Positions 9,498 to 18,118 of a stretch of DNA of 64,000 bases are shown one piece after another. Origin of the DNA: Rhodoferax sp. U2-2l (GTDB taxonomy: Bacteria; Pseudomonadota; Gammaproteobacteria; Burkholderiales; Burkholderiaceae_C); contig NZ_JAJCTH010000005.1 in the NCBI RefSeq assembly GCF_020594515.1, positions 124,001 through 188,000 of the forward strand, in the 5' to 3' direction. Every line of letters starts with the position of its first letter. Position 1 is the first letter of the stretch. A program made the translations under genes and the position numbers. The notes under the pieces are model-generated. The model searched no databases. It saw only the letters and a list, made by a program, of their open reading frames with translations, and was not told the origin of the DNA.

Positions 9498-10217
9498 TTG
9501 ACCAAAGAATCTCTTCGCATCGTGACCTGGAACTGCAATGGCGCACTGCGCAAAAAGTGGGGCCGACTATCCACCTTCAAAGCGGATGTCTACGTGGTTC
9601 AGGAGTGCGAAGACCCCTGCCAAGCCAATGATGCTGCGTACACCGCCTGGTGCGGCAACCATCTGTGGACCGGCACTCACAAGAACAAGGGCATCGGTGT
9701 CTTCGCGTCCAGCCACCTAACCCTACAGGCCATCCCCCTCGATTTGGGGCGTTTGGAACTGTTTCTACCCTGCATCGTCAACAGCGACTGGCCACTGCTG
9801 GCCACTTGGACCAAGAAGGCCAACTCCCCCAACTTTGGGTACATCGGGCAGTTATGGAAGTTTCTGCAGGTGCACAGGCCGTTTCTAGCTCATCCGCGCG
9901 CCATGCTCATAGGCGACCTCAACAGCAATACCCAATGGGATCAATGGGACCGTTGGTGGAACCACTCGGATGTGGTGCGCGAGCTGTCTGAACTGGGGCT
10001 GGAAAGCTGCTATCACCGGCACTACTCAGAGGTGCAAGGCAAGGAAACCCGACCCACGTTCTTTCTGCACCGCAACGCGGAGAAGCCCTACCACATCGAC
10101 TATGGCTTTACCGGACGGCAGTGGACCGTGCGAAAGGTAGAAGTCGGCGCCAACTCAGACTGGCTGACGGAAAGTGACCACCTGCCCCTGGCTTTTGATT
10201 TGGAACGGTCGGAATAA
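9498..10217 (+). CDS. endonuclease/exonuclease/phosphatase (EEP) family protein
   Basis: 239 residues with the EEP (exonuclease III/DNase I-like) signature in order: RIVTWNCNGALRKK (metal-binding Asn), VVQECED (metal-binding Glu), MLIGDLNSNTQWD (catalytic Asp and Asn) and the final SDHLPLAFDLE (Asp-His pair). All key residues seem present, so it is probably an active phosphodiesterase; its DNA, RNA or lipid substrate is unknown. It lacks a signal peptide. It starts with TTG at 9498, preceded by AGAGGGGG. Codon use looks less GC-rich than its neighbours. It stands between two terminators with the RHH gene 36 bp downstream, which suggests a two-gene acquired unit. Confidence 0.82.
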   Translation: MTKESLRIVTWNCNGALRKKWGRLSTFKADVYVVQECEDPCQANDAAYTAWCGNHLWTGTHKNKGIGVFASSHLTLQAIPLDLGRLELFLPCIVNSDWPLLATWTKKANSPNFGYIGQLWKFLQVHRPFLAHPRAMLIGDLNSNTQWDQWDRWWNHSDVVRELSELGLESCYHRHYSEVQGKETRPTFFLHRNAEKPYHIDYGFTGRQWTVRKVEVGANSDWLTESDHLPLAFDLERSE

Positions 10218-10253
10218 CGCCCAGTCCTGGTTGCGTTTGCTGGAGAAAACACC

Positions 10254-10490
10254 ATGAGCCCAATTACCCTGCGTCTGCCCGACTCACTGCACCAACACGC
10301 CAAGCAACTGGCGGCCCAAGATGACGCATCGCTTAACCAGTTCATCGTGACGGCGGTGGCGGAGAAAATCTCTGCCCTCAACACCGAGGCCTTTTTTCAG
10401 GAGCGCGCGCGGCTTAGCAGCCAAGACAAAGCGGTGGCTGCCTTGGCGAAGGTTCGGCGGGTTGCGCCACAAGCGGGTGACGAACGCTGA
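10254..10490 (+). CDS. ribbon-helix-helix (HicB/CopG-like) DNA-binding protein
   Basis: 78 residues. It opens with a beta strand, ITLRLPDSLHQHAKQLAAQD, followed by the helix SLNQFIVTAVAEKIS, the RHH pattern seen in HicB-C-terminal and other antitoxin-type proteins. A charged helical tail (FFQERARLSSQDKAVAALAKVRR) follows. The start has TGGAGAAA nine bases upstream. No HicA or other standard toxin is adjacent. The nearest gene is the EEP nuclease just upstream on the same strand, so it may be a regulator of that gene or an orphan antitoxin. Confidence 0.8.
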   Translation: MSPITLRLPDSLHQHAKQLAAQDDASLNQFIVTAVAEKISALNTEAFFQERARLSSQDKAVAALAKVRRVAPQAGDER

Positions 10491-10591
10491 GCAAGCGCTC
10501 ACGGTCACGGGGCTCGGCGCCCGGAACGCTTAAAGCGGTGCGGCCAGAGGACACTGCCTGCCGCGCGCCAGCGCAGTGACCAAGTTCAACC

Positions 10592-10630
10592 AACAAAAAA
10601 CCGCCTGGGTTACCCCGGCGGTTTTTTGTT
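10592..10630. terminator. bidirectional terminator between RHH gene and proQ-like gene
   Basis: AACAAAAAACCGCC and GGCGGTTTTTTGTT form a perfect 14-bp stem with A-runs and T-runs on opposite sides, so it can stop transcription from both convergent genes. Confidence 0.88.
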
Positions 10631-10659
10631 GGGCGGGTCGATCAAACCCGTGAGCCAGC

Positions 10660-11370
10660 TCAGGCCTTGCGTTGCTTGAGCGCGGTCTGGATCTGACGCA
10701 CATCCATACCCAGTTCAGCGGCGAAGTCTTCCACGGTCTTGCCGCTGGCATCAAAGGCCCGCAGCAGGGCGGCCTGGCGGGCACGTTGCTGTTCGACCTC
10801 GTCAATCACCTCATCGAGCAAGGCGGCGACTTTCTCATCCAGCGTGGTCAGGCGCGACAGGTAGTCCTGGCGGGTCAGGCCGCTGGCCTGGTAGGCGGCC
10901 AGCATCTGCTTGCGCAGTTTGGGCAGCAAATCTTCGTCAGAGCGCGCCTGGCGGCGCTGGAACACTTCCACCATCGATAAGAGCACATGCTCGGGCGCCA
11001 CCGGCTCCACCACCTGGCCTAACAAGTCATGGCGCGGCAGGCCTTGGGCCACACTTTGCAAATAGCGGGTAGAGCGGGTGTGCACACCGAGTGCCACTTT
11101 GAGCTCGTCCTTGGCAAACACATCCGGGTGGGCGGCCAGCAGGTCCTGGAACACACCGAGCTTGAGCGGCACAAAACGCTGGCCAAACAGATGGGGGTAC
11201 AGCTCAAACAGCTTCTCCAGCACCGGCTGGGCGCTGGCAAAGCGGCCCTTGCCTTTGGCGGGCACGGTTGGGGCCGGGGCGGCTGCCTGGGCAGGTGCGG
11301 CCGCCGCATCAACGGCTTCTTCGGCCAAAACAGGAGTGGGCGCGTGAGAATCTGGCAAGGTATCGGTCAT
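10660..11370 (-). CDS. ProQ/FinO-family RNA chaperone
   Basis: 236 residues. An alanine- and proline-rich N-terminal linker (to about residue 45) leads into a ProQ/FinO domain: AQPVLEKLFELYPHLFGQRFVPLKLGVFQDLLA..., then LKVALGVHTRSTRYLQSVAQG. A long charged helical C-terminus (RQMLAAYQASG, LDEVIDEVEQQRARQAALL) ends in a segment resembling a helix-turn-helix (VEDFAAELGMDVRQIQTALKQRKA). FinO-domain proteins bind structured sRNAs and mRNA 3' ends. The ATG at 11370 was chosen because the region upstream is not conserved-looking and contains the divergent promoter. It is divergent from the ATP-grasp gene. Confidence 0.9.
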   Translation of the reverse strand: MTDTLPDSHAPTPVLAEEAVDAAAAPAQAAAPAPTVPAKGKGRFASAQPVLEKLFELYPHLFGQRFVPLKLGVFQDLLAAHPDVFAKDELKVALGVHTRSTRYLQSVAQGLPRHDLLGQVVEPVAPEHVLLSMVEVFQRRQARSDEDLLPKLRKQMLAAYQASGLTRQDYLSRLTTLDEKVAALLDEVIDEVEQQRARQAALLRAFDASGKTVEDFAAELGMDVRQIQTALKQRKA

Positions 11371-11447
11371 GGCGGGGATCGGTTGGATCAGTTTGTTTAA
11401 CCCGCGATTGTCATTCAAAGCGTGACTTCGCTGGCATACTCGCCGCC

Positions 11448-14141
11448 ATGAAGCCCGCCAAATTGTCCCCACCCACCGACGCCAGCCCGGCAAATCCTGG
11501 CCTGGCTGAACTGGTGGCGCGCTACAAGGCATCGCGCGGGCACCTGGACGAACTGCGTGGGGTAGTCTCTGACGGTGCCCACCAGGCCGCTGAAGAGGCT
11601 GAACAATCGGGGGCTCCCGGCCCTGTCATCACCCCGAATTGGGCAGGGTTCTTCAAGACACTGCGTGACGACACGGCGGCTGACATGAACCAGCGCAGCA
11701 CAGCGCTGGCGCGCCAGATCCGCGACAACGGCATCACCTACAACGTCTATGCCGACGAAAACGGCCCGCAGCGGCCTTGGTCGCTGGACCTGTTCCCGCT
11801 GCTGGTGGATGCCGCCAGCTGGCAACACATCGAAGCCGGTGTCTTGCAACGTGTGCGCCTGCTCGAACACGTCATGGCCGATGTGTATGGCCCGCAAGAG
11901 CTGCTGGCGTCGGGCTTTTTGCCACCAGCGCTGGTGCATGGTCACACGGGTTATTTGCGCGCCATGCATGGCATCCAGCCGGTGGGCGGGCGTTATTTGC
12001 ACATTGCCGCCTTTGACATGGCGCGCGGGCCCGACGGCAACTGGTGGGTGGTGGGCCAACGCACCCAGGCGCCGTCCGGCCTGGGTTATTTGCTGGAGAA
12101 CCGTCTCGCCATCGCAGCCCAATTTGGCACTGCCTTTGACGAGCTGCGGGTGCAGCGCCTGGCCAGCACCTACCGGGCGCTGATGGACAGCCTGCGCACC
12201 CTGAGCCCGATGGGGATGGATGCACACCTGGCCCTGCTGACACCCGGCCCGTACAACGAAACTTATTTTGAACACGCTTACCTGGCGCGTTATCTGGGCC
12301 TGACCCTGGTGGAAGGCAGCGACCTGCTGGTGCGCGACGAGCACCTGTACCTCAAGACCCTCAAAGGGCTGGTGCCGGTGCACGGTCTGCTCAAGCGCGT
12401 GGATGACGAGTACATGGACCCGCTGGAGCTGCGCGCCGACTCCACCCTGGGTGTGCCGGGCCTGCTGCAGGCCATTCGCGCGGGCAACGTGCTGGTGGCC
12501 AACACACCGGGGTCGGCGTTTCTGGAATCCCCAGCGCTGCTGGGCTTTTTGCCCGCGCTGTCACGGCATCTGTTTGATGAAGAGTTGTGTCTGCCCGCCC
12601 TGCCCACCTGGTGGTGCGGCGAAGGCGGTGCCATGTTCGACGCGCTGGCGCGCCTCCAAGAATGCGCCATCAAACCGACCTACCCGGGCTCCAGCAGCCA
12701 TGCCAGTTTTGACGCGGTGCTGGGCGCCAAACAAACGCCCCAGGCGCTCAATGAATGGGCCGGGCGCATCGTGCGCCACCCCGAAGAGCACACGGTGCAG
12801 GCCTACACCCCGCTGTCGCAGATGCCCACCTGGCAGGCCGCCGGTCCGGCTGACCCGTCCATCGACCCGCCCCGCCTGGTGCCGCGTTCGGTGATGCTGC
12901 GGGTGTTTGCCGTGTCTGACGGCGCCCAGGGCTGGCGTGTGTTGCCCGGCGGGCTGGCGCGGGTGGCCAGCAGCTCACAAGAAATCACCTCCATGCAGCG
13001 CGGCGGCAGCAGTGCCGACGTATGGGCACTGACCACCGGCGAAGTCGACCACGCCACCCTGGTGCACCCGCACCTGACGCCTGAGAGCCTGATGCAGCGC
13101 AAGCGCCTGGTGACCAGCCGCGCCGCCGAAAACCTGTTCTGGCTGGGCCGCTACACCGAACGCACCGAAAACGCGCTGCGCCTGGCACGCCTGACCCTCG
13201 AATGCCTGCACGGTGAAGACCCCTCCAGTGCGCCCCTGCTGACCTGGCTGGGCCAGATGGCCGTGGCCAACACCCTGGTGCTGCCCGGTGTACCGACCCC
13301 GCTGCAGGCGCCGCGGGTGTTTGAGCGCGCCCTCATTGACAGCCTGGGCAGCACCCGCAACGCCACCAGCGTCGGCTTTTACTTGCGCGCCCTGAAGATG
13401 GCGGCATCGAGCGTGCGCGAGCGCCTGTCGCAGGAACACTGGCGCATCATCACCCGCGCTGAAGAAGTGCTGTTTGCCCGCTTTGCCGAACACCGCCAAC
13501 GCGGCGACATGCCCGTCCAGCAGGCGCTGCAGATCCTCAAAGACACCAGCGACCACATGGCCGCCATCACCGGCGCGCAGACCGACCGCATGACCCGGGA
13601 CGACGGCTGGCGGCTGCTGAGCATTGGCCGCCACATCGAACGCCTGGGCTTTTTGTCGACCGCCCTGAACCAGGCCATCCAGTGCAAAAGCCTGGAAACC
13701 GACAGCGGCTTTGATGCCATGCTGGAACTGTTTGACAACGCCATCACCTTCCACGCCGAGTTCCAGCAAAGCCGCGACATGGCCGCGCTGGTGGACTTGC
13801 TGGTGATTGACCGCGACAACCCGCGATCGGTATCCTGGGTGGCGCACACGCTGCGCGGGCGTCTGGCCAAACTGGCCGGCAGTAACCCCAACGAACTCTG
13901 CACTTTGTCGCTCAAGGTGCCCAACCCCAACGCCTGGGGGCTGGCACAGTTGTGCGAGCGCGCGCCCGACCTGGTGACCCCGGTCACATCCGCTGCAGCG
14001 TCAGGTGACGAACCAAGTTATGAACTGCTGCGCTCCGTGCTGCACCAATGCAGCAACGCCGCCTATGAGGTGTCGGAGGACATCAGCGCCACTTATTTCA
14101 CCCATGCCGGCCTGAGCAACCACAGCGTGGGGGCCCTATGA
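11448..14141 (+). CDS. circularly permuted ATP-grasp / alpha-E domain fusion protein
   Basis: 897 residues combining two parts often encoded separately. Roughly residues 60-530 form a circularly permuted ATP-grasp (CP_ATPgrasp) domain, with NVYADENGPQRPWSLDLFPLLV and MHGIQPVGGRYLHIAAFDMARGPDG. Roughly residues 550-870 form an alpha-E (DUF403) domain that starts at RAAENLFWLGRYTERTENALRLARL and includes LSIGRHIERLGFLSTAL. Such pairs occur with transglutaminase genes and are proposed to form a peptide-ligating system; the product is unknown. The ATG at 11448 sits in CGCCGCCATG without a strong ribosome-binding site. It overlaps the next gene by 4 nt. Confidence 0.88.
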   Translation: MKPAKLSPPTDASPANPGLAELVARYKASRGHLDELRGVVSDGAHQAAEEAEQSGAPGPVITPNWAGFFKTLRDDTAADMNQRSTALARQIRDNGITYNVYADENGPQRPWSLDLFPLLVDAASWQHIEAGVLQRVRLLEHVMADVYGPQELLASGFLPPALVHGHTGYLRAMHGIQPVGGRYLHIAAFDMARGPDGNWWVVGQRTQAPSGLGYLLENRLAIAAQFGTAFDELRVQRLASTYRALMDSLRTLSPMGMDAHLALLTPGPYNETYFEHAYLARYLGLTLVEGSDLLVRDEHLYLKTLKGLVPVHGLLKRVDDEYMDPLELRADSTLGVPGLLQAIRAGNVLVANTPGSAFLESPALLGFLPALSRHLFDEELCLPALPTWWCGEGGAMFDALARLQECAIKPTYPGSSSHASFDAVLGAKQTPQALNEWAGRIVRHPEEHTVQAYTPLSQMPTWQAAGPADPSIDPPRLVPRSVMLRVFAVSDGAQGWRVLPGGLARVASSSQEITSMQRGGSSADVWALTTGEVDHATLVHPHLTPESLMQRKRLVTSRAAENLFWLGRYTERTENALRLARLTLECLHGEDPSSAPLLTWLGQMAVANTLVLPGVPTPLQAPRVFERALIDSLGSTRNATSVGFYLRALKMAASSVRERLSQEHWRIITRAEEVLFARFAEHRQRGDMPVQQALQILKDTSDHMAAITGAQTDRMTRDDGWRLLSIGRHIERLGFLSTALNQAIQCKSLETDSGFDAMLELFDNAITFHAEFQQSRDMAALVDLLVIDRDNPRSVSWVAHTLRGRLAKLAGSNPNELCTLSLKVPNPNAWGLAQLCERAPDLVTPVTSAAASGDEPSYELLRSVLHQCSNAAYEVSEDISATYFTHAGLSNHSVGAL

Positions 14142-15244
14142 GGCTGGCCATCAGCCACGAAACGGTCTACGAGTACCAGCCGGCGGTGGAAACGGCGCAG
14201 CACATGGCCTACCTGACGCCGCTCAATACGCCGGACCAGCAGCTGCTGAGCCACCGGCTGGAGATCACCCCGCAGCCCACCCAAACCAGCGCCACGCGGG
14301 ATGTGTTTGGCAACACCCGGCACTTTTTTGCGCTGCAGGTGCCGCACCGGCGCCTGCGTGTGGTGGCCACCAGCGAGGTGTTGACCCAGCCCAGCAACCT
14401 GCCGCACAACCTGATCGCCTGGGAGGCCGTGCGCGAACGGTTTCGTTACCACGCCGGTGCCACGTTCGATGCGGCCAACGAGTTTGTGTTTGCCTCCAGC
14501 ATGGCGCCGCACCACAGTGACTTTGCCAGCTACGCCCGGCCCAGCTTCCCGCCGGGCCAGGGCCTGCTGCTGTGTGCGCTGGACCTGATGCACCGCATCT
14601 ACCGCGACTTCACCTACGAGAGCCTGAGCACCGAGGTCAACACCCCGGCGCTGCAGGCGCTGGCGCAGCGCAAAGGCGTGTGCCAGGACTTTGCCCACAT
14701 TTTTGTCGCCTGCCTGCGCTCGATGGGGTTGGCGGCGCGTTATGTGAGCGGCTACCTGCTCACCGCTGCCGCGCCGGGCACGGTCAAACTGCGCGGCAGC
14801 GACGCGTCACACGCCTGGGCCTCGGTCTACCTGCCAGCCCAGAGCGCCACCGCCACCACACCCGCGTTTGAAGCCAGCTGGGTGGACCTGGACCCCACCA
14901 ACGACCGCGCCGGCTGGCCCTCACCCGGCGAAGACTATGTGACGCTGGCGATTGGCCGCGACTTCTCCGACGTATCACCGATGCGCGGTGTGATCCACGG
15001 CGGTGCCAGCCATGTGTTGACGGTGGGGGTGACGGTGGAGCCGGTGGCACCCATCGAGCCACCAAGGCGGCCAGCGCAGGGCACCGGGCAAAGCCAGACG
15101 CAAGGTCAAGGTCAAAGCCAGGATCAGCTGACGAGCAACACACATCCGGGGCTGCAATCGGTTCAATTTGATGCCAGCAGCCTGAAGTCGAACGTCCAGA
15201 TGAGTGACTGGCACTTCAACCGGGGTGACACCGACGCGCGTTGA
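14138..15244 (+). CDS. transglutaminase-family protein
   Basis: 368 residues. An N-terminal beta domain (MRLAISHETVYEYQPAVETAQHM, the usual start of this bacterial family) is followed by a transglutaminase-like cysteine-protease fold. Its catalytic Cys is in GVCQDFAHIFVACLRSMG, His in DASHAWASVYLP, and Asp in WVDLDPTNDR. The C-terminal 60 residues are a Gln- and Gly-rich low-complexity tail (GQGQSQDQ). The start overlaps the preceding ATP-grasp/alpha-E stop as ATGA, so the two work as a unit. Confidence 0.92.
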   Translation: MRLAISHETVYEYQPAVETAQHMAYLTPLNTPDQQLLSHRLEITPQPTQTSATRDVFGNTRHFFALQVPHRRLRVVATSEVLTQPSNLPHNLIAWEAVRERFRYHAGATFDAANEFVFASSMAPHHSDFASYARPSFPPGQGLLLCALDLMHRIYRDFTYESLSTEVNTPALQALAQRKGVCQDFAHIFVACLRSMGLAARYVSGYLLTAAAPGTVKLRGSDASHAWASVYLPAQSATATTPAFEASWVDLDPTNDRAGWPSPGEDYVTLAIGRDFSDVSPMRGVIHGGASHVLTVGVTVEPVAPIEPPRRPAQGTGQSQTQGQGQSQDQLTSNTHPGLQSVQFDASSLKSNVQMSDWHFNRGDTDAR

Positions 15245-15269
15245 CCCTATCGCCAAGCCTGCGCGCGCC

Positions 15270-15402
15270 GGCAGGGCGACTGGGTGATGTGCATGCGGTT
15301 TTGGAACGAAATCACGCGCGGGGCGGAGGTTCAAGTTCGCAACGGGCTGTTGACGCGCGCCTTTCATTCCAAAGCCCGGTCACATCACTCAATCACCCTG
15401 CC
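15270..15402. repeat. MITE-like palindromic element, copy A
   Basis: 133-bp element in a 556-bp stretch with no convincing gene. Its two ends are imperfect inverted repeats of about 48 bp. The left arm begins GGCAGGGCGACTGGGTGATG. The right arm, read on the other strand, begins GGCAGGGTGATTGAGTGATG, and both run on through a TTTGGAA-like block to CGCGC. It is 133 bp long, like copy B, and lies 178 bp from it. Confidence 0.72.
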
Positions 15403-15580
15403 TCAACACTGTTTGAGATGGTGGAAAAAACCGCTTGCGGCTACCACCTTGCCTCCAAATGCGCAACATCGCGAATCATGGAGGAATACCTCTAACCGAA
15501 TACCTCAGTGACAACTGCGTTTACAAAGGTCTGTCAGCGGTTTGTTCTGCGGCCATTTCGGCTGTTTTCCACCGCGGTTA

Positions 15581-15713
15581 GGCGGGGTGATTGGGTGATG
15601 TGACCGGGCTTTGGGGCGAAAGGCGCGCGACCCAAATGGCTCGCGCATTGACAGCGTCACCCCGCGCGTGATTTCGCCCCAAAACCGCACGCACATCACC
15701 CAGTCGCCCCGCC
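15581..15713. repeat. MITE-like palindromic element, copy B (inverted)
   Basis: Second 133-bp copy, in opposite orientation to copy A. Its left end GGCGGGGTGATTGGGTGATG pairs with its right end, which read in reverse begins GGCGGGGCGACTGGGTGATG. The two copies share the blocks GTGATGTG, a TTTGG block, GAAATCACGCGCGGGG and AAAGCCCGGTCACATCAC. Short reading frames within both copies translate to similar peptides, but that follows from the shared DNA. The 178 bp between the copies hold nothing I recognise. Confidence 0.72.
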
Positions 15714-15800
15714 GTGCGTTGCTGCAACCTGTCCAAAGTCACAAAAAAATAGCAGCAACCACTTAGCCAACAATGGCTACAGGCAGATTTCTTGGATAAC

Positions 15801-16991
15801 TCAATCCATCACCGCCGCATACACCATGTCGCGAAACAACATGCGGTAGTACTCGCGCTGGTTCGGCGCCTGCAGCATCAGGCAAGCGAACATGTCCAGC
15901 TTGGGGTCGACAAAAAACGAGGTGCCCGCCAGACCACCCCAGAAATAGGTGCCCACCGAGCCCGGCACCGGCGCCACGCCCAAATGCTTGCGCACCGCAA
16001 ACCCCAGCCCGAAACCATGCCCCGCAGGCAGCAGTGCGCGGGAACCGCCGGGCGCCACGGGGATGTCGCCCAGGTGGTCGGTGGTCATGAAATCCACCGT
16101 TTGGGGACCCAGCAGCTGCACGCCATCCAACTCGCCGCGGTTGAGCATGAACTGCAAAAAGCGCGCGTAGTCCTGCGCGGTAGAGATCAGCCCGCCGCCG
16201 CCAGACGCCAGCGCGGCGTCGGTGCGCACGTCAATCACCTTCATCTGCAAGCCGCCGTCGGGGTCGCGGGCGAACGGCTCGGCGATGTGACCGTGAAATT
16301 CGGGCGGCACGGTGAACGAGGTGTCGGGCATGCGCAGCGGATCAAAAATCTGCTCCTGCATGAACTGTTGCAAGGGTTGTCCGGCGATGGCCTCTACCAC
16401 GCGGCCCAGCACATCGGTGGCGCGGCTGTATTCAAACACCTGGCCGGGCTGGTACATCAGTGGCAGGGCGGCCAGTTGCTGCGTGAAATCGGCCAGACTG
16501 CGCTCACGCGAGCCCAGGCGCAGCTGCGCGTATTGCCGCTGCACCGGGCCGCTGCCCAAAAACTCGTAGGTCATGCCGGCGGTGTGGCGCAGCAGGTCGT
16601 GCACGGTCGCGTCGCGCTGCACGGGTTGCAGTTCCAGCGTGCCACCTTCGTTCACCGCCACTTTCTGCCCGGCAAATTCCGGCAGGTGTTTGGCCACCGG
16701 GTCGGCCAGCAGCAGGCGACCCTGCTCCACCAGCATCATGGCCGCCACCGAGACGATGGGTTTGGTCATGGAATAGATGCGAAAGCGCGCGTCGTTGTGC
16801 ATGGCCTCCCCGGTGGCCGGGTTGAGCTGGCCGACACTTTGCAGCAGCGCGGTCTTGCCGTGACGGGCGACCACGGCCACGGCGCCAGGCAGGCGTTGGC
16901 TGTCCACCTCGCGCTGCAGCACGTGCATCAGTTGCTGCAGGCGTTGTGGGCGCAGGCCCACTTTGTCGGGGGAGATGGCGGTCAAAGTCAT
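15801..16991 (-). CDS. serine hydrolase, beta-lactamase/esterase class C family
   Basis: 396 residues. The catalytic tetrad motif S-x-x-K is SMTK (Ser74-Lys77). A YSRATDVLG segment fits the Y-x-N-like tyrosine motif, and GTYFWGGLAGTSFFVDP near the C-terminus fits the third (HTG/KTG-like, here GGLAG) motif. No signal peptide is evident, so it is likely a cytoplasmic esterase or transpeptidase-like enzyme of the EstB type rather than a true beta-lactamase. The start at 16991 (MTLTAISPDKVGL) fits the family; the frame extends further upstream but that part overlaps the promoter. Confidence 0.9.
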   Translation of the reverse strand: MTLTAISPDKVGLRPQRLQQLMHVLQREVDSQRLPGAVAVVARHGKTALLQSVGQLNPATGEAMHNDARFRIYSMTKPIVSVAAMMLVEQGRLLLADPVAKHLPEFAGQKVAVNEGGTLELQPVQRDATVHDLLRHTAGMTYEFLGSGPVQRQYAQLRLGSRERSLADFTQQLAALPLMYQPGQVFEYSRATDVLGRVVEAIAGQPLQQFMQEQIFDPLRMPDTSFTVPPEFHGHIAEPFARDPDGGLQMKVIDVRTDAALASGGGGLISTAQDYARFLQFMLNRGELDGVQLLGPQTVDFMTTDHLGDIPVAPGGSRALLPAGHGFGLGFAVRKHLGVAPVPGSVGTYFWGGLAGTSFFVDPKLDMFACLMLQAPNQREYYRMLFRDMVYAAVMD

Positions 16992-17055
16992 TTTGGGGCT
17001 TCCTAGCGTTGGTTTGGCACGGCAATGGTGCATGGCAGTTTGGGCTGGACCCGTT

Positions 17056-17922
17056 TCAGGGCGCACGCCCCTCATGGGCGTAGCTACCCAGCACGGCGCC
17101 GCAGTGGCGGCAATAGTTGGCATCGGGCATGTGGCCTTCGGTCAGGCACTCCTGGCAGGTGCGGGTGGTGACGGTGGCTCTGCGCGCATACGTCATCTCG
17201 GCGGTGACGATGCCGGTGGGCACCGCCAGTGTGCCCCAGCCCAGCAGCATCATCAGGGAGGCAATCAGGCGCCCCAGATCGGTCTTGGGGGTGATGTCGC
17301 CAAAGCCCACGGTGGTCATGGTGGTGATGGCCCAGTAGACCGAGGTGGGGATGCTGGTGAAGCCATTGGCCGGACCTTCCACCACGTACATCAGGGTGCC
17401 GATCACCAGCACAATCATCATCACCGCCGCCAGAAACACCAAAATCTTGCGGCGACTGGCCCGCAACGCCATCCCGATGGCCTGGTACTCCGTCACATAG
17501 GCGGTGAGCTTGAAGATCCGGAACACCCGCAGCAGGCGCAAGACGCGCACGTCAATCAGCGCCCCCACTTCGGGCACCAACAGGGCCAGATAGGTGGGCA
17601 AAACCGCCAGCAGGTCGATCACGCCATAAAAACTGCGGGCGTACTGCCAGGGGTGACGCACACAGGCCAGCCGCGCCAGGTATTCCACGGTGAAGATCAA
17701 AGTGAAAAACCACTCTGCCAGCGTCAATTCGCGGTGAAAACGCACATTGATGCTGTGCACACTGTCGGCCGCCACCACCGCCACACTGGTCAAAATGACG
17801 GCGATCAGCAGCTGGTCAAACAGGCGCCCGGCGCGGGTGTCCGCCTCAAAAATGACGGTGTAGACCTGCAAGCGCCAGCCAGTCAGTGGCTTGCCCAGGA
17901 TTTCAGCTTTCGAATTTGACAC
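17056..17922 (-). CDS. voltage-gated potassium channel (ion transporter) with C-terminal zinc ribbon
   Basis: 288 residues with six membrane segments. S4 is an arginine ladder, RVLRLLRVFRIFKL (about 126-139). The pore contains TTVGFGDITP (203-212), the K+ selectivity filter. The C-terminus ends in a four-cysteine zinc ribbon: Cys256, Cys259, Cys271 and Cys274 (CQECL...NYCRHCG). It starts with GTG at 17922. It ends 64 bp before the serine-hydrolase start on the same strand, so both may be co-transcribed. Confidence 0.92.
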   Translation of the reverse strand: MSNSKAEILGKPLTGWRLQVYTVIFEADTRAGRLFDQLLIAVILTSVAVVAADSVHSINVRFHRELTLAEWFFTLIFTVEYLARLACVRHPWQYARSFYGVIDLLAVLPTYLALLVPEVGALIDVRVLRLLRVFRIFKLTAYVTEYQAIGMALRASRRKILVFLAAVMMIVLVIGTLMYVVEGPANGFTSIPTSVYWAITTMTTVGFGDITPKTDLGRLIASLMMLLGWGTLAVPTGIVTAEMTYARRATVTTRTCQECLTEGHMPDANYCRHCGAVLGSYAHEGRAP

Positions 17923-18118
17923 AGCGGGCCTTGCAGGGTTTCAGACAGCGCCCATTTTGCACCGTCTCGCCCCCATGGCACGCTTGCTGCTTGATGACAA
18001 CGACCCCTGTGCGCTGGCGTGACGCCAGCGGCCCCCGCCATGGCAGCGTAAACCCCGATACGCCGGGTCACTAGGCACTGTTAATCTGAAATTTTTTATC
18101 AACTGGAGAACTTCACTC

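Noticed and set aside
15284..15511. Short frame in copy A of the palindromic element that resembles one in copy B
   Set aside because: The peptide similarity is fully explained by the shared repeat DNA; there is no ribosome-binding site or codon signal of a real gene.
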